Of a DNA stretch of 64,000 nt, positions 25,030-34,857 are shown one piece after another. The notes beneath the pieces are model-generated. The model ran no database searches. It worked only from the letters and a program-made list of their open reading frames with translations, and was not told the origin of the DNA. The stretch lies in assembly GCA_009103225.1 (NCBI GenBank), contig RHPI01000638.1, positions 903,012 to 967,011 on the forward strand, given 5' to 3'. Source of the stretch: Chlorokybus atmophyticus (lineage: Eukaryota; Streptophyta; Chlorokybophyceae; Chlorokybales; Chlorokybaceae). Every line of letters begins with the position of its first letter. Position 1 is the stretch's first letter. Position numbers and translations under genes: made by a program.

Positions 25030-25382
25030 TGTGACCAGGTAGACGGAGTCTACGGAGAAGACGGCATCCCAGACCCATCTCTGGTGGCCTGCCAACATGC
25101 AATTATCGGTCAAACGGTCAGATCTCAGTTTTAACCCAACTCACTGTGAAGCAAACATGTTGTTGTGCTCCTTGCCTTCAAGCGTGCGCTCAAGCGCGAA
25201 CCCGTCCAAACTCCACAGCTTGACTTTGTGATCCGAGGAAGTGGTGGCCAGGTACCTGGCCCAAAACAGGGGGAACACATATTTGTCTCAAAGCTTGCAA
25301 TGCCCCAAGCTGCCTTTTGTTTGCACGCATACTAGTGCACGTGGGGTTCTCTTATACAACAAGCCGCAAACAACTTGCTTAG
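25030..25382 (-). pseudogene. Truncated exact copy of two LST8 exons
   Basis: These 353 bp match 35256-35608 base for base as far as I can read, introns included. On the minus strand they encode the [20 protein letters not shown] exon and the following [18 protein letters not shown] exon of LST8, with the same GC donor between them. No other LST8 exons flank it, and both borders are abrupt. It cannot encode a functional protein. It is either a very recent segmental duplication or, more likely given the adjacent N and poly-G, a misplaced contig end. Confidence 0.8.
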
Positions 25383-26009
25383 GGGGGCTAGAGCCTGTAC
25401 AGACACCCATATGTGGTATGGGAACTAACAATAACTTGTTGTAGCTGCAAGCAACGACTTGCAAGCCAGTTTGTCAGGCGTATGATTGCTGTGACGAGGT
25501 CATGTGAATGTTGTGTACAAAAAGGGTTTTGTATGTAGCACCTATCCCGCGGGTGTGTCTATATGCTGCGTTCTTATTGCAGTAAAGTGGTTTCCTCAGC
25601 AGTACCACGAACTCATTGTTTGCAAGTTAGCTGCTTACGAAGCCGCAGTGACTGCAAGCAGCTGTGAAACATTCTGTCACATCTCGCCAACGCCTTTAGT
25701 TCCTATCTACACACTGTCAAGTTACCACTGATCACCTTGCGGCTACTACTTTCTCTGTATATCGCTACACAGTATGCCTAGCTGCATCGCCTTGCTGGTG
25801 CCCGCCAAAGACATGTCCTATCTACTGCAAGCTTCATTACGCACACGCAGGTCGTAGTTATCACTGTTATCACTTGGATATGCCTCGAGTGTTGCTGGTG
25901 TGAAGGCAGTACTGCAGCCGTTTTCGTACCCACCATACACCTGTACCCGCAGTGCTTGTGAGGTAACAAGGCAGGCCCTCGTCATGCATATGACGCCAAG
26001 CACCTGCAC
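25383..26009. other. Intergenic, no gene seen
   Basis: Unique sequence between the LST8 fragment and the poly-Q gene. No conserved frame on either strand. Confidence 0.5.
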
Positions 26010-27560
26010 TCAAGTGCACGGCACTGTGGACACGCTCGCAGCGGCAGCCCTTGCACGCAGCCACGCAACAGCGGTGATAACGGCACCAAAGCCCGCCAGG
26101 ATCGCCGCCCAGCGCGTGGCTGGCAGCCTTCTCCTCTGTCTGTGTTGCAAGGCACCGTTGATATCACCCTTCTCTTCATGGTCTACATGACTATCTGGCT
26201 TCTTTTCAGGGGTCCCGGCCGGAGACGGCACCGATATCCCTTTGCCCTTAGATGTTGCCACCGCAACAGCGATATGTGGCCTTTTGACGACGGTAGGGTA
26301 TACCGCCTTCTTCTTTCTTCTTCGCACAGTGTGCATGACAAAGGGTCCTTTGAGGCTCTTGGCTGTGCTCACACTGCTGCTTTGATGACTCGATGAAGGC
26401 GATAAAAGCTGAGATTCACAGTCTGCACTGCTCAACACTTGGCTTGTGTTATCCGCTTCCTCCTGTGCATAACCAGAGCTTGCTGCTTGGTCCTCCTGAA
26501 CAGCATCGAGCACAACAGACCCTTTGGTGTCACTGCCTGGGTCGACAGGGATTGGTGAGGTGTCCACAGAAGACCTGAACACATGGTGTCATCGCTTTTT
26601 GGACACGCAACCACTTTTGTACACGTTCAGAATTGGTCTTGTGATTGCAAACCTGCTAGTGATTGCTGCTGTTTCTGCTTGTTGCTGCTGCTGTTGTTGT
26701 CGTTGTTGTTGTTGTTGTCGTTGGTATTGTTGCTGCTGTTGTGCTTCCTGCTGCTGCTGCTGCTGCTGCTGCTGTCGTTGTTGTTCCTCTACTTCATGTT
26801 GTTGTTGTTCCTCTGCTTCTTGGTGCTGTTGTTGCTGCTGTTGTTGCTGTGCTTCCTGCTGCTGCTGCTGCTGTCGTTGTTCCTCTGCTTCATGTCGTTG
26901 CTGTTCCTCTATTTCTTGTTGTTGTTCGTCTACTTCTTGTTGTTCTTCCTCTTCCTCTTCTTGTTGTTGTTGTTGCTCATCACCTTGTCGGTACCCTCCT
27001 CTCACAAGCTTCTCACTCAACTCTTCCACGTCCAACTCAGCGGCCACACGCTCATACGTATCCTCTGGAGTCTTGATATCCGCACCAGGGGGCGTGGCGG
27101 GCTCCAAGCTTCGTTTATCACCCGAAGTGACACACATATCCAACTCAACCTCAACCTCAACCTCAGGGCTGACGTTGGACTTGGACTTGAGCGATAACAC
27201 CGCATATTCGCTTTTATCCAACTCTTCTTTAGTTGCAACCCTTTCTTCAGTGTTCTCAAGGCTCGTATCGACTGCGTTGGTGCTGCTTGAAGTCAACAAC
27301 AAAGCTGCCTGCAGTGCCTCAACGATATCGACCGCAGGCTCCGATATCTCGCTGGGCGTAGCTTCTGCTGTTATTTGAGAGACGGTTTGCTTGTTGTTAT
27401 TGTTGTTGTTGGCGTGTTGGGCTGCAGCGGTCAATGGATGGGAAGTCTTGTTGTGTTTGTGTCGGGATGCGGCATTGCTTTGAGACTGGTGGAGGTGGCG
27501 GCTGTCGGCCTGTTGGTTTGCGAGGCGCAGGGAGTGGAGGAACTCCTCGTCCCAAAACAT
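26010..27560 (-). CDS. Poly-Q/E protein with C-terminal membrane anchor, 490 residues, function unknown
   Basis: Two exons, 27560-26653 and 26574-26010, join in frame (AITSR|SSVDTSPIP). The start MFWDEEFLHSLRLANQ lies five bases after a good acceptor (TTTAACAG), so an upstream 5' UTR intron, or more coding sequence, is likely. Asn and Ser/Thr-rich sequence is followed by an acidic part (VEVEVELDMC, ELDVEELSEKLVRGGY) and about 110 residues of Gln/Glu repeats coded by mixed CAG/CAA (26680-26985), probably a long coiled coil. A Ser-rich linker with a basic VRRRKKKA patch follows. The C-terminus is RRRLPATRWAAILAGFGAV plus about 10 more hydrophobic residues and a short tail, which fits a tail-anchored protein. 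No family is recognised. Confidence 0.65.
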
Positions 27561-28748
27561 CCCTGCTGTTAAAGGACAAAGGCTTACAAAGAAGTTGATA
27601 CGAGCGTGTGCACGCGCGTGCACTTGTGAGAGGGCGCGCATACGTGCTTGTGTGCCTGTGAGCGTGCGTGTGGGGCATGTGAGCGTGTGGGCATATGTGC
27701 GCGTATGTGCGTGTGCGTGCCTACACGTGTGCGCCTGTGCGTCTGCGTGTTAGCACACGTTGGCGCGTACACACACGCGCACGCGCGCAAAACACGCAGA
27801 CGCGCATCTGTCTCACACGCGTGCTTGCGCCTGACACGCACAGACGCTTGTGTATTGGCCACACGCGCTGTGCGGACGTACTCAACACAACCTTATTTAA
27901 CATGTTCGTGCCACAGTGCGAGCAGGGAAACACATTGCAGTTGCAAACTAAGCTTGCACTGCGCGTTTAGCAGCAACAAACTATAATAGAAACCATTCAA
28001 GCTCCCCTCCAACCCAATATCCTCACGCCCCACCGTCACAAAGTTGTCTTGCTCTCAGCTAAGAGCAAGAAGTCTTCTCTCCTGTTTGCACAAAGTGAAC
28101 TCGCATGCTGATGCCATCAAAGTGAGATGCACGCTTGACCGAAACGCTGCTTTGTTTAGCTCAAAGGTGTTGCACGCTCTTAAAATGCAATGCTACTTCA
28201 CTAAACACTAATTAAAGCAGCGTCCTTTGCATCACCAGACAGTCCAAAACTGGGTGAGCATTACCTGAAGGTGAGCTACAACACAACCAGAGAGAGGACG
28301 CAGCCAACACAGCAGCCACCTCCAACCTGTCTCTCCTTATCTGCTTCCTGAACCACCTCAGCACCAGACTACCACGTGTCCCACCGCCGCCGCTCAGTGC
28401 CTGCACACAGCGCCAATGTGTGGGTCAATTGACACACACAACAATTGCTGACTAACCAACTCCAATTTAGACGGCGCCTTGACGCCGCCGGTCGTTTTTG
28501 GTGTATGATGCCCGCGTGGGCGGAAGGTGCCTGGAGTGCAGCGCGCGTCGCAATCTCTGACGGCAACAGTGAAACGCCTTGGCCGTTATCTGTGCTCAAA
28601 CTCCGGACCGCGTGTCAGGGGCGCGCAATCGTGACCGTCGATAGAAGACTGCACGCTGCGCAGCCATTAGATCTGAACCCCAGCGTACTAAGCAGAGGCC
28701 GCGACAAGAGCACGGGGTATAGATTGTGACATTTTGCTCAGCGCAGGT
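27561..28748. other. Upstream region of the poly-Q gene with alternating purine-pyrimidine tract
   Basis: About 250 bp at 27600-27860 is almost purely alternating purine-pyrimidine (GTGTGC, GCGCGT, ACACGC units), with Z-DNA potential. It probably lies in an intron upstream of the poly-Q start. Frames at 28212-28600 (-) are not recognisable. The right end should contain the U2 promoter; a possible TATA-like TATAGATTG lies near 28718, about 30 bp before U2. Confidence 0.4.
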
Positions 28749-28945
28749 ATACCTTTCTCGGCCTTTTGGCTAAGATCAAGTGTAGTATCTGTTCTTATCA
28801 GCTTAATATCTGATACGTGGCCCATCGGGTCACAATGATATTAAACTAATTTGTTTGGGTGGGGGTCTCGTATGGGTGGGCTTGCTCACCCGAGGCTCCC
28901 GGCGTCGCCTCAGCATTGCACTGAAGCAGAGGAGGGCGCAGCCCA
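28749..28945 (+). ncRNA. U2 spliceosomal snRNA
   Basis: The 5' end reads ATACCTTTCTCGGCCTTTTG, the near-universal U2 start, followed by the branch-site recognition GTAGTA at 28782-28787 and the conserved TCTGTTCTTATCAGCTTAAT segment with stem IIa ATATCTGATACGTGGCCC. An Sm-like site AATTTGTTTGGG follows near 28848. The 3' part has the GGGTGGGCTTGCTCACCC hairpin and a terminal stem-loop around GCATTGCACTGAAGC. The 5' half is certain; the 3' end is placed by length (about 195 nt) and could be off by 10-15 bases. U2 pairs with the intron branch site, so the gene fits an intron-rich genome. Confidence 0.95.
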
Positions 28946-30064
28946 CCCCTTCCCAGGGGACCACCATTTCACACACACACCACCACCGACACTAACACCC
29001 AGCACACCATGCCATACACACAACCACCACCGTCGTCATTATACCAGACCCACACCACTACCATGCACACAGTCAAACACCGAAGTCACCTTACCACCAC
29101 CGTCACCATACCCATCACATTAGTACACGGCATACCACATCACAGCAAGGAGACCATGTCCACCACAGTCACCCATTGTGGCAACACCAATTGTCACTGT
29201 AATAACCAACTTACAATACTCAACGACATGATGTCAGCCTACTACTTACGCGTAACGGCAGCAATATTCACAACGCCCAACTCTCAACCCCTCGCGCAAG
29301 CATTAACGCACTTACGTATACTCTCTCGACAAGTCACTTCAAGCCACATCACTTCGCATACCAATACTCACATAATATCTGATTTACCTTACCATTCGCC
29401 TTTTGAGCGTGCAACAATCACTTCTGCAACGTCCCAATGACTTGTTCACATTCTTGTAATCGCATGTTGCATTACACTAATCTGGTGGACAGGCGTTGGT
29501 TACGTCTAGCTACAAAGAATTGGAAAAATAAAACATGAGAGCAAGTGAGGACACACCATGCGAAGCACTGCCAGTGTAATCATATTGCGCCTGCGGACAT
29601 ATGGTGCTGCTGTCGCGTCAGCAGGTGGCCACTGATGCATGCACGCTCTGCGTGGTACACTGTCTTGCTGAAGGCCGTGCTTGCTATCACATCTGTGCTG
29701 AAGATTGTCGTGCTCACACCTTACATGCAGTAGCTTCAGCGGCGGACGGCCGCATCGTGCAGGGATTGCATGCAAGCAAGCACACATGATGAGCAGCAAC
29801 TGCTACGGCTGATTGCCGCGCATGCAGTCCAAGAAGGCACAAAGTCTATAGCACAACCAATAGAAAGTGGTCGCGATGTACCTTGTACTCATCCTATACA
29901 TATTGCCTTGACACCAAGCATGATACCTTGACAGTGTAATGCGGGTGTGTGTTGGTTGTGTCCGGTTGGGCATGGTGGCAGTTAGGTATAATGGTAGCAC
30001 TGACATCGAACGCTTGTATGTCCACGGTAATAGAGGAGGAATGCAGCCCCATACCAACCGGCTA
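28946..30064. other. Intergenic; C/A-rich strand-asymmetric tract downstream of U2
   Basis: From about 28965 to 29180 the plus strand is made almost entirely of C and A with few G (CACACACCACCACC and similar). The frames there give Thr/His/Pro-rich peptides and are not considered genes. From 29460 to 30064 nothing is recognised. Confidence 0.45.
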
Positions 30065-32458
30065 CTACTGACGTTTGCTCTTTAACAGTCCAGAAAGCAA
30101 GCCTGAGTAGAGGTTGCTGCTGCCGCTCTTGTACTTGCCAACTCGCATCGGACCAATCTGGGCACACACAACCAACACCACCAAAGCAGCTTGAGCACAC
30201 GTGTCCCACCCACCTGTGTCATAGGTTGTCTAACTCAACCAGCCAACACCCACACTACTACTCACCTTGCGCATGAGGGCGAAGCCCGCAGCGGGAAGGT
30301 ACTGGAACGCGTACATGAACAGCAGCACCGGCTGTCGAAACAAACACACAGACACACATGAGAACGCCGACCCAACCATGGCTGTGATGATTGATACATA
30401 CATGGGTATCATCACACACACCTGTTTGGCGATCCATGCCTCGGGCACTTTGTGCGCTGCGGCCGCGAGCATGAGGTCGGCGCAGCGGTCGAGGCTCATG
30501 TGGCTAGAGCTCGCAGCAGGCGGACGCGCTCCAGGCATCTAAGCAGACAATCCTTAAGCTCCTTAAGTATACCACACAGCTTGATGCAATAGTTCATACA
30601 CGCTGCTAACAATAGTACTTCACCGCAACAGACCCGCTGTGGTGAATGTTATCTTGCCGTGCATCAACGCTTCGTACAAGTATGCTCAACATAAGCACAT
30701 CATTGTTAAAGTGTACAGTGTGCCGCTGCCATATAACACGACATTGTATGTATATGACTGATTGCCATGCACTGCTTTGTTGACTTGCATGTATACTGGT
30801 TACATGTACAGTGTACAGTGCCCTTGCATCATGTTGCACAAAGTGAATTATACCTCGAACAGCCGTCGTGGTTTGCCATCGAGTCCCGTGCTGACCGGCC
30901 CCGGGCATATGAGCGTCACGCCCACGCCTCGATCAGCCACCTGTCACGCCAGCCACACACACACGCATAACAGCTTCCTTCCCCATCCCCTCAACCACAC
31001 AAGAGGTTTTTGTCAAATTGTGTTATGCTATGTTGTGTCGTCTCTCTCACACTCACCTCTGCTGCGAGCGTGTTGAAGAAGCCGTGCAGCGCGTGTTTCG
31101 TCGCCGCGTACGTGCCCTGCACGGGCGCAGGCACCTTGCCGGAAGCGCTACTCACCTGTGATTGTTGTTGTGTTCCGATTGCAAAGCTGCAGGGCCAGCT
31201 ATTCCAGCCAATGCGTGGAATGTCACAAGCAGCAAAGAGTGGCGCATGTTGTGTTGTGGGGTGGGGTGCTGTGCTGTGCTGTGCTGTGTTGTGTTGTGTT
31301 GTTGCTGCTCACCACCACAAAGTGGCCTTTCTGGCGTTCAAGCATGCTCGGCAGGACTGCCAGCGTCAAGTCCATGGGGCCGATGGTGTTGAGACTGAAC
31401 ATATCCTGTTTGTTGTTTACAGAGTAAGTAAGCAAAACATACTCATGTAAGCAACAACAACAACAACGAATACCTTACCCGCACCACTTGCGGATTGGTC
31501 TCCTCCACCAGCATACGCTGCGGTGTTGAATAGTCAATAGTGTGTGCTATGACTTGCATTCACGAGTAGTAGTATAGTTGTATGCGTGATGTCCTAACCT
31601 GGCTTGCGCCAGCGTTGTGGAAGAGGTAGTCGATGCCGGCGCCTTGCGTGCTTTCCAGCGCAGCCTTTGCCGCCGCAGCCATCGCATCACCGCCTACCAG
31701 GTTGGTGTGTTGACTTGACTTGACAGGCATATACGCGCACACGCACGCACGCACGCACGCACGCACGAACGCACGAACGCACACACACACCTGTGCACAC
31801 AGTGCTGTGAGCTCATGCGCACAGTGCTGTGAACACACACACACGCACACACACGCACGCACATGCGCGTGCGCGCCATTGATACTCCAGAATGGCCTGG
31901 TATGCATGTACAGCTTCATGCACATATCACACTTTCAGCCACACTCCAAACAACCACAATCCACCGCTCTCTCTCACCCGCGCACAAGTCGAGCGGCAGC
32001 ACAACCACCCCCTCCGGCGCATACTTCCCTGCACACACAACACTGTCACGCAACAACAAGAACAAAAGCACCACCACTCCCAACCACCACCACCAACAAC
32101 ATTAACATCAACAACAGTCTCCCCCCATGCCTTTGCATCTTGTCTTCACTGCCTCCAAAGCCTCTCTGCTGCGCGAAGACAGTATCAACCTTGCCCCAGC
32201 CGAGGCAAGTCTGAGTGAAAGCAGCTCGCCCAAACCCTGACTCGCGCCAGTGATCCAAACAACCTGGACAATGACAACAAGAATGAGGATGTTGTGGTGG
32301 TGGTGGTGGGTGTTGTTGTGGTGGTGGTGGTGGGTGGTGGTGGTGTACCTTGTCTGTGAAGGCGTTGGGGGGGGCTTTGCCCAGCAGGAGCAGAGGGAGG
32401 TCGGCTGCAATGTGCAAGAAGGGTGGTTAAAGTAGAGAGTGAGTGAGAGCTTGCACCC

Positions 32459-32493
<35 letters not shown>

Positions 32494-32714
32494 ATGGATG
32501 AGTAAGTGAGTGGGTGAGTGAAGGAATGCAGACTGCTCATGCATGCCGCATGTGCACAGCGTAAGCGTGGCATGCAGTTGATCCGGCAAGGATGACTAGT
32601 ATGTTGCCAGTGATGGCATTGTTGATTGGTTGTACCGTCTGCTTTGAGCAGCCACAGAGCAAGCAGCGCCGCTGGCAGCAAAACCAGCAACGCCACCAGC
32701 AGCCACCCAGGCAT
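30065..32714 (-). CDS. Short-chain dehydrogenase/reductase, DHRS7-like, membrane-anchored
   Basis: The start is ATG 32714: MPGWLLVALLVLLPAALLAL, an N-terminal membrane span. The next exons give DLPLLLLGKAPPNAFTDK, then the Rossmann start VVWITGASQGLGELLSLR with the TGxxxGxG NAD(P) motif, then LILSSRSREALEAVKTRC. Further on come GIDYLFHNAGASQ with the NAG motif, MFSLNTIGPMDLTLAVLP, and the active-site exon SSASGKVPAPVQGTYAATKH, where S, Y and K of the catalytic set are present. VADRGVGVTLICPGPVSTG follows. C-terminal exons carry LDRCADLMLAAAAHKVPEAW, LLFMYAFQYLPAAGFALMRK and IGPMRVGKYKSGSSNLYSGL, ending KRQ and TAG at 30065. The layout matches DHRS7-type SDRs, which are ER membrane reductases of carbonyl or steroid-like substrates. 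One intron holds a CACG-rich alternating tract (31740-31870). Confidence 0.88.
32290..32345 (+). repeat. GGT/TGG simple repeat in an SDR intron
   Basis: About 55 bp of GTGGTGGT-type repeats inside an intron of the SDR gene, transcribed as ACC repeats. No gene meaning is inferred. Confidence 0.8.
32461..32500 (+). repeat. GGAT tetranucleotide microsatellite
   Basis: About nine uninterrupted GGAT units after one GGAC unit, in an intron of the SDR gene. Likely length-polymorphic. Confidence 0.85.
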
Positions 32715-33743
32715 ACTTCCTCCTTTCCCTCTTCCTCGTCTTCCTCCTGGTACTCCTTGTCTTTCTGATCCTCTACCTCCGCCTCCGCCTGCCCCTCCTA
32801 CTCCTCCTCCTCCTCCGCCTGCGCCTCCCACTCCTACCACAACTCGGGCATGGTTATGTTGTGGAGGTCAGCGGCGTGTGCGGCGGCTGCGGCGGAGGAG
32901 AAGGAGGACGGCGGCAAGGCGGAGGAAGTTGAAGGACGTTGAGGAGAAGGAGCAGGATAAGGAGGAGAAAAGGTAGAGTCAGGAGGCGAGAGCAGCATAG
33001 ACGGTCACTAGCAGGGGAGGGAGGAGGAGGTGGTGGTTGGCGAGTTTGCATACGCAGTAGGACGGAAGGGGAGGCACAGAGGGGCGCATGCACAAGCGGC
33101 GCAAAGTGGAGCACGAGAAGGAAGAGGAGGAGGACGAGGAGATACGGGAGGACATCAACGAGGAGCAGCAGCAGCAGCAGCAGCAGCAGGAGGAGGAGGA
33201 GGAGGGCAGCTTGGCAGGAGCACAGGCACAAGCACACGCAGGTAAGGCAATCTCCGCTTCATCGTGTGCCCATAAGTCGTATCTGTGTGATCGCTTGTTG
33301 GATTGACAACCTGTCCTTATTGAGATGTTTGTTTGTTTGTTTGTTTTTCTGTTTGTGGGTTTTTTCGTTCTTGCTTCTGTGTTGGGTGATCACAATCAAC
33401 AGTACCGCAAGCAACACAGCCTCGACAGAAGGCTCTACTAGTTATATGTGGTGTCTGTGGTCTGCGATGTGATGCGGACGATCAACAAGTAAACCAAAAC
33501 ACTTTGAACAACCAAGTGAGCTTTGACACGATCAATTTAGGAAATTTGTCCCCCGTTCTACGAACAACAGAGTTGCTGTAAACACACCTCCACGAATCTG
33601 ATGTACACATGCAGAAGCATCCTCATACAACAAGACATGCTGCAGTCCATGCCACGTTGTGCATGGCTTGAGGGCTGTGTGCTTGATGTATTGCGTCACG
33701 ATGACCTTGCAAGGCATGATGTTGTGTGCGATGCCATGCAGCA
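32715..33743. other. Divergent intergenic region with pyrimidine-to-purine strand switch
   Basis: The plus strand is pyrimidine-rich (CTCCTCCTCC units) from about 32722 to 32835 and turns purine-rich (GGAGGAG, GAGGAGGA, CAGCAG units) from about 32880 to 33215. Frames in the purine half give Glu/Arg/Gln-rich peptides (for example 33088-33306) without a start supported by splicing to the downstream gene. They may be 5' UTR. No other gene is seen. Confidence 0.45.
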
Positions 33744-34476
33744 ATGCCACGTGAAGATGCCGAGATGGCGGAAGCCAGAGAGGGGTTGGGTCACAGCCAT
33801 GAGACCAACGGCGCGCGTGGGCACGGGGAGGTCGATAGCGACGCGGTGGAGCTGCTGGAGGGGGAGAAACGCCGACTGGAGAACGCGCTCAGACACCTAC
33901 ATGTGCGTGACTGAGGGCACGGAAGCATGTACCTGTGTTGCGTGTGCGCGTGGGCGTATGTGGACAAGCCAGGCTTGTGGCTATGCGCGCATGTGCGCAC
34001 AGCCACCATGCGCGAATGTATGCGGGCGAATGCGCGCTCTTGTGCGCACGCCTGCGTGTCAAGCAGCTCTGGGTGAAGCATTTACTTTTTTGTTTTCTTC
34101 AACTATGCAGAGAAGCAACGACGAGCTGCAAGAGGCTTTGTCCGCAGGACCAGGTACACTTACAGCGGCGTCTCAGCGTCTCTCTTGATGCCTTGACTAT
34201 CACTCCAACAGCATCACGCAGTCCCGCAATCCTTCACCAACCACACCGCGTGTGTTATACTCAACGCGTCACCTTTCGTTGCATGTGTGGATGTGTGACA
34301 CTGCTATGCTGCTCGACACAGACGAGGACTTCGAGCAGGCGATACGTGAGAACAAGGACGTGATGGTCCGCATGAACAAGGAGCTGGAGCAGCTCGAAAA
34401 GGACATTGCGGCCGCGCGGGCGTTTACACATTATCAGCAGGTGCCGCAAACAGGAGCGGACCAGGGCTGGTTGTGA
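33744..34476 (+). CDS. Small acidic coiled-coil protein, 118 residues, unknown function
   Basis: Three exons, 33744-33902, 34111-34153 and 34322-34476, total 357 bp and join in frame. The protein starts MPREDAEMAEAREGLG, then a helix LLEGEKRRLENALRHLHRSN, DELQEALSAGPDEDFEQAIR, ENKDVMVRMNKELEQLEKDI and ends TGADQGWL and TGA. Heptad-like spacing of Leu, Ile and Met suggests a parallel coiled coil. The block from LENALRHL to LEQLEKDI looks conserved in style (helical, acidic, with a GPDED loop), but I cannot name the family. Exon junctions are strong (TTCAACTATGCAG acceptor), so the gene is likely real. Confidence 0.7.
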
Positions 34477-34857
34477 GTCAAATGAACTACAGAGTGTGGA
34501 CCTGATGGGAGTTTAATGGTGTCTGTGGGGCGTGTCGGTAATGGCGGATACGGCCTGAATGTGACTTGCGCTACATGATTTGCAGCACCCGTGCATGCAT
34601 TGTGACATGTTGCAGATTGGCACCCAAATATAAACGAGCGCGCATGTAGTATAGAAGCAGTCATCAGATGCATGAGTGGTATTCACAACCTCTTCCTTGC
34701 AACCTTGCAGCACCTTGACAATCAGCACGACCAATGTTAGATAACCTGACCTAATACTAGCTTAGCAAACCTGGACGCCTAATGAGTCTTGAACCAACAA
34801 TTACTTCGCTCCAAGCTATCAACCAAGAGCTAAAGTCTACCAACGTCATCGTCTTCA

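Noticed and set aside
29009-29440. 143-codon Thr/His-rich frame
   Set aside because: Follows from the C/A-rich repeat tract after U2; no domain or start context.
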